From: Sporosarcina beigongshangi
GTDB taxonomy: Bacteria; Actinomycetota; Actinomycetes; Actinomycetales; Micrococcaceae
DNA length: 64,000 nucleotides
Direction of reading: 5' to 3'
NCBI RefSeq assembly: GCF_016820535.1
Contig: NZ_JADHDY010000004.1
Span: 124,001-188,000 of the forward strand
Shown: in pieces, positions 40,758-49,815 of the stretch
Numbering within the stretch: the first letter of the stretch is position 1
Layout of the letters: every line of letters begins with the position of its first letter
The notes under the pieces: generated by a model
The model's input: the letters and a program-made list of their open reading frames with translations, nothing else
The model's database searches: none
Told to the model about the DNA's origin: nothing
Made by a program: the position numbers and the translations under genes

Positions 40758-41501
40758 CTAGAACTCCCCGCGCAGCACGTCGTTCGTCAGCGGGTTGTAC
40801 ACAAAGTCAACCGGCCCACCGGCATGCTGGAACTCGTGGTTCGCCCCGTCCCGGATCCCAAACGCGCCGTAGTTCACGTCCCATGACCCGTTCACCACGG
40901 CCTTGTAGCTGTACTCCCCCGCAGGCAGGTCCAGCAGCAGCGTCCAGACACCCTGCTCAACCGGCGACATCTGCAGCTTCTCAGCCGTCGGGTCCCAGTT
41001 CACGGCGCCCACCGCCTCGCCGAAGTTCCCTGCCAGCGCCACAATCTCAGGCTGTCCTTCACGCGCCGCGCCAGGTGTTTCCGCTTCACTGAAGCCGGCT
41101 GCCGGGACTGTAGTCACGGTTGTTGTCGGTTCTTTGGCGGGAATCTCAGGCAGCGGTGTGCCTTCAGGAACCGGGGTGCCGTTCTTGAGGGCGTCGACGA
41201 GTTTCTCGACGGTGTTGAAGGCGTCCGTTGCACGCAGTCCGTTGTCTGTGATCGACCAGCCGCCACGGCCCTTCGTCATCCAGCCGGCCTTGACCAGGTC
41301 GGCCGTTGCCTTCGTCAGGTTCTTGTGGCCACGGGGCACACCCCCGCTGAGCAGTTCGGCTTCTTCCGAACTAAACGGAACGCGGGCAGCAGCTTCTAGC
41401 AGCACCTCTCCCCCGTTGGGCTTTACATCGAGCCGCGCACCGGCGGCCATGATGTCGAGTACTTCCTTGAGTCGGCGATTGGTGTTGTCTCGAATGCTCA
41501 C
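40758..41501 (-). CDS. Winged-helix protein with C-terminal carbohydrate-module-like E-set domain
   Basis: A 247-residue protein. Residues 1-100 are winged-helix-like (TNRRLKEVLDIMAAGAR, then HKNLTKATADLVKAGWMTKG and SITDNGLRATDAF). A Pro/Thr/Ala-rich linker follows. Residues 160-247 (WTLLLDLPAGEYSYKAVVNG, then SWDVNYGAFG) resemble pullulanase-type E-set/CBM48-like modules. The GTG at 41501 has GAGGAGAA upstream, so I prefer it over 41546. No signal peptide is present, so a glycan-sensing regulator is possible; the function is unproven. Confidence 0.65.
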   Translation of the reverse strand: MSIRDNTNRRLKEVLDIMAAGARLDVKPNGGEVLLEAAARVPFSSEEAELLSGGVPRGHKNLTKATADLVKAGWMTKGRGGWSITDNGLRATDAFNTVEKLVDALKNGTPVPEGTPLPEIPAKEPTTTVTTVPAAGFSEAETPGAAREGQPEIVALAGNFGEAVGAVNWDPTAEKLQMSPVEQGVWTLLLDLPAGEYSYKAVVNGSWDVNYGAFGIRDGANHEFQHAGGPVDFVYNPLTNDVLRGEF

Positions 41502-41693
41502 AGTGGTTCTCCTCGATGAAGCGGACGTACGTTCCAACTGTGACACGACGAAAAGTTACGCGACAGTAGATGACGAAGTGCTGCCGTTCTCGATTCCGGA
41601 AGATACTTGCGCCCATTATGAGTTCCCGGGGCATGCCGAGCGGAGTGCGTGAGGTGCGTGGTTCCCAGTACTGGACTGCTAGCCTGGTCGATT

Positions 41694-42119
41694 ATGACTA
41701 GTCTCGAATCCCAGCCCAAGACCAAGAAGCGCATTCACGTCGTTGGCGCTGTTTTAGTCGACGGAAAAACCGTCCTCGCAGCGCAACGCGGCAAGACTAT
41801 GTCTCTGGCCGGCCTGTGGGAGTTCCCAGGCGGCAAGATCGAACTTGGGGAAACACCTCAGGAGGCGCTTCACAGGGAACTCAAAGAGGAGCTGCTCTGC
41901 TCGGCTGAGATCGGAGAGCATCTCGAGACTACGGAGCACGAGTATGACTTTGGAATCGTCATCCTTGAGACCTACATGTGCCGTCTGCGGGAAGGTATCC
42001 CCCAGCTTACTGAACATGATGAGATCCGTTGGGTTGCAGTACCTGACCTCCCCGCATTGGACTGGGCTCCCGCCGACATTCCTGCAGTCGATCGGCTGGT
42101 TCGGGAGTACAGCAAATGA
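41694..42119 (+). CDS. Nudix hydrolase (MutT-like), coupled to a PLD-helicase
   Basis: A 141-residue Nudix protein. The Nudix box GX5EX7REUXEEXG runs from GGKIELGETPQEA to HRELKEEL near residues 47-69, with all key Glu residues present; the last position is Leu in place of Gly. It resembles (d)NTP-cleaning MutT enzymes. ATG 41694 gives a normal start; its stop overlaps the helicase start by 4 bp (ATGA), so both are translated together. This coupling suggests it makes or clears a nucleotide linked to the helicase's action. Confidence 0.9.
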   Translation: MTSLESQPKTKKRIHVVGAVLVDGKTVLAAQRGKTMSLAGLWEFPGGKIELGETPQEALHRELKEELLCSAEIGEHLETTEHEYDFGIVILETYMCRLREGIPQLTEHDEIRWVAVPDLPALDWAPADIPAVDRLVREYSK

Positions 42120-45010
42120 GTCTTGGTGCGGCCAGTGTTGTGCGGGCCGACACCACCTTCGGATTCATTGACTCAGCTACCGAATCCAACCAGCTTTTCC
42201 ATCCCGTTCTCATATCCAATGAGGATGAGAACACGATGCTGCGCGCGATCCGCCAAGAGCTCCAACGCTCCAAGCGCTTTGTTATTTCCGTGGCCTTCGT
42301 AACTACTGGGGCCATTGCGCTCCTTAAGCAAGCGTTGCTCGATTACGAGGGAACCGGCGTCATTATCACGTCAACTTACCTCGACTTCAACTCCCCAGAG
42401 ATGTTCCGGGAGCTGCTTACTCTCAACAACGTTGAGGTGTTCATCCACTCGGGAAAACCAGGCGGATTCCACGCCAAGGGCTATGTCTTTCGCCAAGCGA
42501 GTACGACGACGGCGATAGTCGGAAGTTCCAACCTCACCGCCAACGCCCTTCTGAAGAACATGGAATGGAACCTCCGGTTTTCGGCACTCCCCGACGGCGA
42601 CATTGTTGAGCAGCTCGAGACAGCAACTAATCGGCAAATCGAAGCATCCTTCAGACTCACGGACTCCTGGATTGATACATATGAGGAGACCTATGTCCGT
42701 AACGCCCAGACACTTGTGGAGGACCATCCCTCTACACTCGACGCTAATCCATTGCTGGGCCCCCAAAAGGTCTATCCGAACACTATGCAGTTGGATGCAC
42801 TTGAGGCCATCAACGAGGTCCGCGAGTCTGGCGAGCGGCGTGCCGTCGTCATCTCCGCCACAGGCACCGGCAAAACAATCTTGGCAGCGCTGGACGTACG
42901 CACTGTGAACCCAAGTCGGATGCTCTTCGTGGTCCACCGCGAGCAGATCCTCGACCGTGCCATGGAAGAGTTCCAGCGAGTCCTTGATGCTGACGGCACG
43001 AAGTTCGGCAAGTTCGTTGGTAGTCGACGCGAAATCGACCGGCAATACGTGTTCGCTACGATCCAATCGCTCTCCAAGCCTTCAACTCTCGAACAGATCG
43101 ACAGGCATCACTTCGACTACATCCTGATCGACGAAGTTCATCGGGCCGGCGCCGAAAGCTACCGCCGGATAGTCGACTGGTTCAAACCAGAATTCCTTTT
43201 GGGACTGACCGCTACTCCGGAACGCACAGACGAATTCAACGTTTTCGACCTGTTCGACTACAACGTCCCGTACGAGATCCGCTTGCAGGCTGCTCTCGAA
43301 GCAGAGATGCTCGTACCGTTCCACTATTACGGCGTGACTGACTACGTGGACGCAGACGGCACCACGGTTGACGAAACATCCAACCTGTCACGGCTTGTTG
43401 CACCCGAACGCGTTGCCTACCTGGTCCAGGCCATCAAGACCTACGGCCACGTCGGGCCAACGCGCGGCCTCATGTTCTGCAGCCGCCGCGACGAAGCACA
43501 TGAACTGTCTCGTCTCCTGAACGAGGCCTTCGTCAACGGCGCAAAGTTGAGGACCCAAGTTCTTACAGGCAAGGACGCCGTCGAGTTCCGAAATGCTACT
43601 GTCGAACGGCTCGAAGCAGGCGAAATCGACTACATCTTGACTGTTGATATTTTCAATGAAGGCATCGACATCCCCTCCGTCAATCAAGTCGTCATGTTGC
43701 GGCAAACCCAGTCGAGCATAATCTTCACACAACAGCTTGGTCGAGGGTTGCGTAAGGCATCTGGCAAAGACCATCTCCGCGTGATCGACTTCATTGGAAA
43801 TTACGCGAACAACTTTCTCATTCCAATCGCACTCGTTGGCGACAGATCACTAAACAAGGACATGATCCGCAAGAAGCTGATCAACGCCGACCAGGCCGGG
43901 ACCATCTCTGGACTTTCAAGCGTCAACTTCGACAAAGTGTCGCGGAATCGAGTGCTGCAGTCGTTGGCGAATACATCGCTGGACAGCATGGCCAATTTGA
44001 AGGCAGCGTTCATTACTCTGAAGCATCGACTCGGGCGCACACCTCAGCTTCTGGACTTTTCCCGATTCGATAGTGCTGATCCCGTAGTAGTCGCCACGAA
44101 GAGTCAGAACTACTGGATCCTCCAGAACAAATTCAAAGAAGAAGCGACGGTTCCCACCGAAACTGAGTCCGCGTTCTTGAGCTTCCTGTCGGCAGAAATT
44201 CTCAACGGCAAGCGCGCCCATGAGCTCCTGCTACTCGAGCACCTTCTACTGGCTAAGACCGTCAGCCGAGACAAGTACCGTGCAATCTTGGCTTCAAAGG
44301 GATGCACCAATGATGCCAAAACCATCGACTCGGTGCAACGCATCATGTCCCTGGAGTTCTTCACTACGAATGAACAGAAGAAGTACGGTGACGAGCCCGT
44401 GATCTTGTTTCAAAACGGTCTCTTCACATTGTCCGAACATGTTCACTCCATGCTGCATAGTTCAGTCAGGCTTCGTGCCCATGTCGAAGATTTGCTGGCC
44501 ACCGGCTTGTACATTTCCCGCCATCGCTACCATCAGTCCGGAGTCCTACAAGTGGGCAAAATGTACTCCCGCAAAGATGTTTGCCGACTCTTGAACTGGA
44601 AGGTCAATGAATACAGCACGATGTACGGATACAAGGTCGATAAGTTCTCTCAGACCTGCCCAATTTTTGTCACTTACCACAAGGCCGACCACGTAACGGA
44701 AAGCACCAGGTACGAAGACGAACTTGTGGATGCTTCGACGCTCAAATGGTTCACGAGGAGCAGACGTACGTTGAAGAGCGGGGAAGTTCGTTCAATCGTC
44801 GACGGCGAGGTTCCCCTGCATGTATTCGTGAAAAAGGACGATGCAGAAGGATCTGAATTCTACTATTTGGGTCCGGCCAGCTCAAGGGATGCGGTGCAAA
44901 CTACGATGTCCGGTGAAAGCGGCAAGGAACTCGACGTAGTCACCATGAATCTCGATTTTACAAATCCCATTGAAGACGGCCTCTTTGAATATATTGCTAC
45001 TCTGATTTGA
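42116..45010 (+). CDS. PLD-nuclease / SF2 helicase / DUF3427 protein
   Basis: A 964-residue predicted defence enzyme. Residues 15-200 form a phospholipase-D-like nuclease with one HxK site (FHAKGYVF near 116, then IVGSSNLT). The SF2 helicase covers about 225-600: SATGTGKT near 246, DEVH near 338, GLTATPERTD, and QQLGRGLRKASGK near 545. The remaining 350 residues match DUF3427, with KDVCRLLNWKVNEYSTMYGY. Codons are clearly A/T-richer than in most of the window, which fits horizontal gain. Such PLD-helicase-DUF3427 proteins cluster with defence genes. Confidence 0.88.
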   Translation: MSLGAASVVRADTTFGFIDSATESNQLFHPVLISNEDENTMLRAIRQELQRSKRFVISVAFVTTGAIALLKQALLDYEGTGVIITSTYLDFNSPEMFRELLTLNNVEVFIHSGKPGGFHAKGYVFRQASTTTAIVGSSNLTANALLKNMEWNLRFSALPDGDIVEQLETATNRQIEASFRLTDSWIDTYEETYVRNAQTLVEDHPSTLDANPLLGPQKVYPNTMQLDALEAINEVRESGERRAVVISATGTGKTILAALDVRTVNPSRMLFVVHREQILDRAMEEFQRVLDADGTKFGKFVGSRREIDRQYVFATIQSLSKPSTLEQIDRHHFDYILIDEVHRAGAESYRRIVDWFKPEFLLGLTATPERTDEFNVFDLFDYNVPYEIRLQAALEAEMLVPFHYYGVTDYVDADGTTVDETSNLSRLVAPERVAYLVQAIKTYGHVGPTRGLMFCSRRDEAHELSRLLNEAFVNGAKLRTQVLTGKDAVEFRNATVERLEAGEIDYILTVDIFNEGIDIPSVNQVVMLRQTQSSIIFTQQLGRGLRKASGKDHLRVIDFIGNYANNFLIPIALVGDRSLNKDMIRKKLINADQAGTISGLSSVNFDKVSRNRVLQSLANTSLDSMANLKAAFITLKHRLGRTPQLLDFSRFDSADPVVVATKSQNYWILQNKFKEEATVPTETESAFLSFLSAEILNGKRAHELLLLEHLLLAKTVSRDKYRAILASKGCTNDAKTIDSVQRIMSLEFFTTNEQKKYGDEPVILFQNGLFTLSEHVHSMLHSSVRLRAHVEDLLATGLYISRHRYHQSGVLQVGKMYSRKDVCRLLNWKVNEYSTMYGYKVDKFSQTCPIFVTYHKADHVTESTRYEDELVDASTLKWFTRSRRTLKSGEVRSIVDGEVPLHVFVKKDDAEGSEFYYLGPASSRDAVQTTMSGESGKELDVVTMNLDFTNPIEDGLFEYIATLI

Positions 45011-45149
45011 TCGCGCCCTCATACTACCAAGATCGAGTTCAACCCAATGTTACAGAATTCAAGATGTTTTTGATTGTTTTATGATTTAATCTACTCTACT
45101 CTTGTTGTGCATACCAAAATTTGGATACGTGGATTTGGAAGGTGTAGGA

Positions 45150-45473
45150 ATGGCAGACCAGTATGGTGACTTTGACAATGATCCAGCGCCCGTACACGAT
45201 ACCGCGGAAGGCCTTCGCACCAGACGACAACCACTGGAGCGCAGGCCGCTGACAAAGCAACAGCGGAAAGAAGTTATCCTCACCGCACGTGGTATGGGTA
45301 TCAGCTCCTCAGAGGAGCTTCTAGGGGTACTTTCGGTCGCCGCCGGCCGGAGAATTGATGGACTCTACGAAGTCATGGACGTTGAACTTTTTAGAATCAT
45401 CCAAGCACTCAAACACCGCAAACGACACTACACGGATGGAGATTCATCTGATCGCGACTCCCGGACAAATTAG
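45150..45473 (+). CDS. Small protein of unknown function with a helical C-terminal motif
   Basis: A 107-residue protein; ATG 45150 has GGAAGG upstream. Residues 1-45 are acidic and unstructured-looking. Residues 45-95 (LTKQQRKEVILTARGMGIS, then LGVLSVAAGRRIDGLYEVM) match the short helical module found at the C-termini of some phage single-strand annealing or DNA-binding proteins, where GR..xxL..L..xExxxVI follows. This is my pattern recognition only. A/T-rich codons, as in the preceding gene. Confidence 0.45.
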   Translation: MADQYGDFDNDPAPVHDTAEGLRTRRQPLERRPLTKQQRKEVILTARGMGISSSEELLGVLSVAAGRRIDGLYEVMDVELFRIIQALKHRKRHYTDGDSSDRDSRTN

Positions 45474-45815
45474 CGCTGGCCACCCGAGTAGGAACCTAAG
45501 CCGCAGAAAATATTATCATTCAGGTCGCACTGAAACAATCATCCACAACACCTAAAGCATACCAAAATACGAAGAATTCGCCACGGTCTGGAGTTGGATG
45601 AAAATTAGCTTTCCCAGCCGTTGATCTCACTCGAGTTCACAAGAAACTTCGGCGCAGTCCTGAAAAAACTCAGTCCAGAATTCTACTCTTCAGTTCTTGG
45701 AACCCAGCCTAACTCGCGCACGTTTCTGAATGAAAACGCGTTCATGAGCCGGTGATCAGAGTTGATCACCGCATAGATTGATGGCAGCATCAGCGACCTT
45801 TGAAGGGACTACTTC
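45474..45815. other. 342-bp A/T-rich intergenic region
   Basis: No gene is visible. Composition is clearly more A/T-rich than the flanking helicase gene. It includes a perfect inverted repeat CGGTGATCA-GAGT-TGATCACCG at 45750-45771, 45 bp before the NERD-helicase start, and an AACGCGTT palindrome near 45735. Confidence 0.5.
45750..45771. promoter_or_regulatory. Perfect inverted repeat upstream of NERD helicase
   Basis: Nine-base arms CGGTGATCA (45750-45758) and TGATCACCG (45763-45771) around GAGT. Its position suits either an operator for the NERD-helicase gene or the end of the preceding transcript. Confidence 0.5.
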
Positions 45816-47474
45816 GTGCACCTCATCCCGCCCGACCCCGCCTTTTCCGACGGCCAGACTGCCGAGAAGGCCGTCTGGGACACCTTGCAGGCAACACTGC
45901 CTGACGACGTTGTGCTGGCCCACTCTGTCCAGGTCCGCCACGGCCGGGCAGAGCACGAAATCGACATCTTGGTGCTCTGGCCGGGCGTCGGAATTGCCGC
46001 CATTGAGGTCAAGGGCGGGCAGGTCAGCATCGAACATGGCCAGTGGTACCAGTCCGGCGGCGCCGCCGGGAAGCACAAGCTGCAGGATCCCCTGGCCCAG
46101 TCCCAGGGCTCGGCGCACGCATGGAAGGACTGGCTCGCCGGCCAAATGGGCTCGCTGCTGACCAGCCGGCTCGTGTACATGGCGGCGTTCCCCTATTCTC
46201 GTGTGGCGCCGGACTGGACCAAGTCGGGCAATCCCCGAGCGATGTTCCTGGACCAGAACGACCTGCAGTCCCCTGCCGAAAAGATCCGCCATGCGATCGA
46301 GTCCGAAGGCGGCGGGACTGTACCTTTGGCGCCGTCGTTCTTGGACAGGATCATCCCGCACCTTGAGGGGAACCTGGACCAGCCCGACGACGATGCGGCC
46401 GGGCGCGACGAGTACGAGGACCTGCAGGACCAGTTGACCGAGCGGCAGGCAGTCCTGCTGTCGGCGACGAGGACGCTCCCAAGGATCAGGTTCACTGGCG
46501 GAGCTGGCAGCGGGAAGACATGGCTGGCGGTGCAGAAGGCAAGGGAGCTGTGCCGCGCCGGGAAAAGCGTTGGGCTGTTTTGCTACAACAAGGGGCTGGG
46601 CATGCACCTGTCGAACCAGGTGGGTTCGTGGCGGAGTGCGAAGCCGAAGTTCACGGGCGAGTTCCATGAGTACGTGCTGTCGCTGGGCGTGCCCGAGGGT
46701 GTGGGGCAGGAGTATTTCGACGAGGAGATGCCGCGGCTGCTGAAAGAGCTGGCCGCGGGGCTGCCTGAGGGCGAAAAGTTTGACGCGATCATCGTGGATG
46801 AGGCGCAGGACTTCATGCCGAGCTGGTGGGAGGCGCTGCGCACATGTCTCAAGGTTCCTGAGGCGTCCGAGATCTACGCGTTCATGGATGACAGGCAGGA
46901 TGTGTACCGGCGCTGGGATTCTGCCGAAGCGCTGCAGGACCTGGTGACGATCCATGTTGACGACAACCTGCGGAACACGAAGAAGATCGCGGAGACGTTC
47001 AAGTGCTTTGCCGGCGACAAGTTCACGCCGCGGGGCAGCACCGGGCTGGCCGTGCGGCGGGTGGAATGCCTGCCGGAGGATGCCATGGACGTGGCGAGCG
47101 ACTGCGTCGATGCGCTGATTGCCGACGGGTGGGCGAACAACCAGATCGCGCTGCTGACGACTGACAGGCGGCATCCGATCCACCAGGAGTTCTTCGAGTC
47201 GGACACCATTGACGAATACTGGCGCGAGTTCCACGCCAACGAGGCCGAGTTCTACGGGCACGTGCTGGGGTTCAAGGGGCTGGAGCGGTCAGTGGTGATT
47301 CTTTGTGTTGACGGATTCCGGGACATGGACCGGGCGGCGGAGCGTTTGTATGTTGGGCTGTCGCGGGCGCGGACGCTGCTGGTGGTGGTCGGCTCCTCGG
47401 AGCAGCTGCGAGAGGCCGGCGGGAACCAGCTGGACCTGGCGCTGTCGCGGGCGCAGGCGTGGAGTCCCTACTGA
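45816..47474 (+). CDS. NERD nuclease-domain SF1 helicase
   Basis: A 552-residue protein. The NERD (nuclease-related) domain spans about 10-115, with HEIDILVLWPGVG and AAIEVKGG giving the D...ExK core. The UvrD-like helicase has Walker A GGAGSGKT near 227, DEAQDF near 327, DDRQDVYRRW and VGLSRAR near 512. GTG 45816 is the first good start. Codon use is GC-rich, unlike the genes on both sides. NERD-helicases occur in defence islands and plasmids; a role in cutting foreign DNA is inferred. Confidence 0.87.
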   Translation: MHLIPPDPAFSDGQTAEKAVWDTLQATLPDDVVLAHSVQVRHGRAEHEIDILVLWPGVGIAAIEVKGGQVSIEHGQWYQSGGAAGKHKLQDPLAQSQGSAHAWKDWLAGQMGSLLTSRLVYMAAFPYSRVAPDWTKSGNPRAMFLDQNDLQSPAEKIRHAIESEGGGTVPLAPSFLDRIIPHLEGNLDQPDDDAAGRDEYEDLQDQLTERQAVLLSATRTLPRIRFTGGAGSGKTWLAVQKARELCRAGKSVGLFCYNKGLGMHLSNQVGSWRSAKPKFTGEFHEYVLSLGVPEGVGQEYFDEEMPRLLKELAAGLPEGEKFDAIIVDEAQDFMPSWWEALRTCLKVPEASEIYAFMDDRQDVYRRWDSAEALQDLVTIHVDDNLRNTKKIAETFKCFAGDKFTPRGSTGLAVRRVECLPEDAMDVASDCVDALIADGWANNQIALLTTDRRHPIHQEFFESDTIDEYWREFHANEAEFYGHVLGFKGLERSVVILCVDGFRDMDRAAERLYVGLSRARTLLVVVGSSEQLREAGGNQLDLALSRAQAWSPY

Positions 47475-47675
47475 CTGCTTGGCAATGATTGCGGAGCAAC
47501 GGAAACGTATGGGTTTAGGTGCACCGTCCTTTGAGGCCTGAGGGGACCAACTGACTCGTGCACCGTAGCTGGCCAACGTGCGAGAGACGAGCGACAAATA
47601 GGAAAATCCGCATGAGCTCCTCGATTCCATCGAAATTCGCAGGATTTGCACCTTTCTGCATGCTAGTCTTTCCCT

Positions 47676-49001
47676 ATGATTCTGTTAAGATTCACTGCAC
47701 GTAATCATGGCAGTATCCGGGATGAGATCTCTCTCGATCTATCCAGGCCTTCCCTGCAGAGACTGACGCCTTCGGATGGCGATTGGTCCGAAGCAGCATT
47801 CCCACTCGCCGGCATCTTCGGCGGCAATGCGACGGGCAAGTCAGCCATATTGGATGCCATCATCTACACCTTCTCTGCGATCCGTTCATCAGCCACGAGT
47901 TGGCAAGCCTCAAAAACGATGTACAGAAACCCTCACCGGCTCGATCCCACAAGCCGTGACGCCTCAAGCAGTTACGAACTCGACTTCGTATATGAGGGGC
48001 GCCGCCACTTGTACGGGTTTGAAGTTGACGCTGAAGGGGTCAAAAGTGAGTGGTTGCGCGACATTCCAAGCTCACGATGGCGTACCCTACTTGACCGGGA
48101 CCGGAATTCCGGCAGGCTCATGTTCCACGCAAGTATGCGGTCAAAGATTGAAGTAACTCGACGAGAGCTTGTACTGAGTCGTGCTCTTCTATTAGAGGAC
48201 TCGCCGTTGCACCCACTGGCCCATGAGTTGGCACGGTGCTTTGACTTCGTTTTGGTTAAGGACTCCCATCGTGAGGCGCGTTTGAAGGATATTGCGGATT
48301 CACTTGCCGAAGGCACTATTACTTTCTCTGACCTTGAGGTTCTCCTCCAAGTCGCTGATATTGGCGTTGTGAAGGTCGATATCGAAGAGACCAACCTGTC
48401 CGAGCACGTACGACTTGCTTTAAGGCGTTTCATTAAGGCTGTTAGCGAGGACGATGCAACCGACACGGAAAGCATTTCGGTAGATCCTGACGAGCTGGAT
48501 GACGAGCAGCTCGCACAAGTGGCTCGACATTTGGTCTTCACGCACCGTGGATCGACGGGCGAGTGCCCGAGATTCTCTATCCAGGACGAGAGCGATGGAA
48601 CTATAGCTTGGCTTGCCATTGCGGTGCCTGCACTTGAGGTGTTGCGCCGTGGAGGACTGCTGGTTGTCGACGAGATCGATGCAAGCCTTCACCCGCATCT
48701 ATTGGAAGCCCTTCTGGGTGTTTTTGACGATGAATTGGTCAACAAGAAGCATGCCCAGCTTGTCTTTACCAGCCACGAGTCATACATTCTTTCTCCACTC
48801 AGCGAGGTGACGTTGGAAGCTGAGCAAGTCTGGTTCACCGACAAATCTTACGAAGGAGTTACCGAATTGACTTGCTTGGCCGATTTCCCACGACACCCGG
48901 ATGCGAACGTAGCAAAACGCTATCTCACAGGGCGATACGGCGGCACCCCTCGACTGTCACCAAATTCATTCGCCGCACTAGTGAACGCAGAGGGGCACTG
49001 A
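47676..49001 (+). CDS. RloA-like AAA ATPase (AbiL-type system, ATPase subunit)
   Basis: A 441-residue SMC-like/OLD-like ATPase. Walker A is GGNATGKSA near residue 48 and Walker B VVDEIDASLHP near 330; the LVFTSHESYIL segment gives the switch His. The N-terminal MILLRFTARNHGSIRDE start is typical. The next gene starts 3 bp after it and is RloB-like, the pairing seen in AbiL and in R-linked (RloA/RloB) loci. The mechanism is unproven; RloB is thought to act as a Toprim-like nuclease. A/T-rich codons suggest recent gain. Confidence 0.85.
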   Translation: MILLRFTARNHGSIRDEISLDLSRPSLQRLTPSDGDWSEAAFPLAGIFGGNATGKSAILDAIIYTFSAIRSSATSWQASKTMYRNPHRLDPTSRDASSSYELDFVYEGRRHLYGFEVDAEGVKSEWLRDIPSSRWRTLLDRDRNSGRLMFHASMRSKIEVTRRELVLSRALLLEDSPLHPLAHELARCFDFVLVKDSHREARLKDIADSLAEGTITFSDLEVLLQVADIGVVKVDIEETNLSEHVRLALRRFIKAVSEDDATDTESISVDPDELDDEQLAQVARHLVFTHRGSTGECPRFSIQDESDGTIAWLAIAVPALEVLRRGGLLVVDEIDASLHPHLLEALLGVFDDELVNKKHAQLVFTSHESYILSPLSEVTLEAEQVWFTDKSYEGVTELTCLADFPRHPDANVAKRYLTGRYGGTPRLSPNSFAALVNAEGH

Positions 49002-49004
49002 CGG

Positions 49005-49601
49005 TTGTCAAAACCCCAACGTGGCCATCGCCCAAAACGGCCCCAAAGACAGGAGGTACAACGCATTCTGGTGGTTTCAGAAGGAACTGAGACTGAGCCT
49101 CAATACGTGGAGAGGCTCAACAGCTTCTTACGGAGCAAGGATGTCAATGCCATTGTCAAGTCTGTAGGTGTGGGAAAAGATCCACTCAAAGTCGTACAGA
49201 AATGCATTGAACTCCGCAATAGGGCCGCCGACAACGGCAAGGAATTTGACGTCTGCGTATGCTTGGTGGACGTGGACCAGCACGCTACGCTTTCGTTGGC
49301 CACTAACCTAGCAATCAATGAGAAAATCGTGTTGATAATCTCGAACTTGAAATTTGAGATGTGGTTACGGTGGCACAAAGAGCCGAGCCGTTCCTCTCTA
49401 ACCTCGTCACAGCTCGACGAGCTCACCAAAAAGCTAGACCTCGTTCACAACAAAGCGTTATCTCCACGCTTCCCTTTCGACGGCGTATACAAGGCGTGCG
49501 AGGTTGCTCATCGCGCCGATCCCAACATGCAGGCGGGAGTAACTGGACCCAATCCGTCATCGTCCATGCCGCTCCTTGTAGATCTGTTGCTCGGAAAGTA
49601 A
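49005..49601 (+). CDS. RloB-like protein (AbiL-type system, Toprim-like subunit)
   Basis: A 198-residue RloB-family protein. ILVVSEGTETEPQYVERL near residues 21-38 carries the Toprim-like glutamate, VCLVDVDQH near 88 gives the DxD, and NLKFEMWLRWH is the downstream family motif. It starts at a TTG 3 bp after the ATPase stop, with GAGGGG upstream. The first 18 residues are basic. Together with RloA it should form a two-gene phage-defence module. Confidence 0.85.
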   Translation: MSKPQRGHRPKRPQRQEVQRILVVSEGTETEPQYVERLNSFLRSKDVNAIVKSVGVGKDPLKVVQKCIELRNRAADNGKEFDVCVCLVDVDQHATLSLATNLAINEKIVLIISNLKFEMWLRWHKEPSRSSLTSSQLDELTKKLDLVHNKALSPRFPFDGVYKACEVAHRADPNMQAGVTGPNPSSSMPLLVDLLLGK

Positions 49602-49815
49602 ACACACAGAAACCTTCCGCGACTGACCCATTTTCTTCAAGAGATTCCGCATCGTGCATGTCTACTTACAACTCACTGTCCGGACCATTTGAAGTGGCTC
49701 CAATTGTTCGGCTCCGCCGTTGCGTTCACGCTTAAGCAGCAAGGACACCAGTCACTCGTAAAATGCGGACTGGCTGTCATTGGCCGTCAGCAGCCTGCCA
49801 GCAACATCCGACTGA

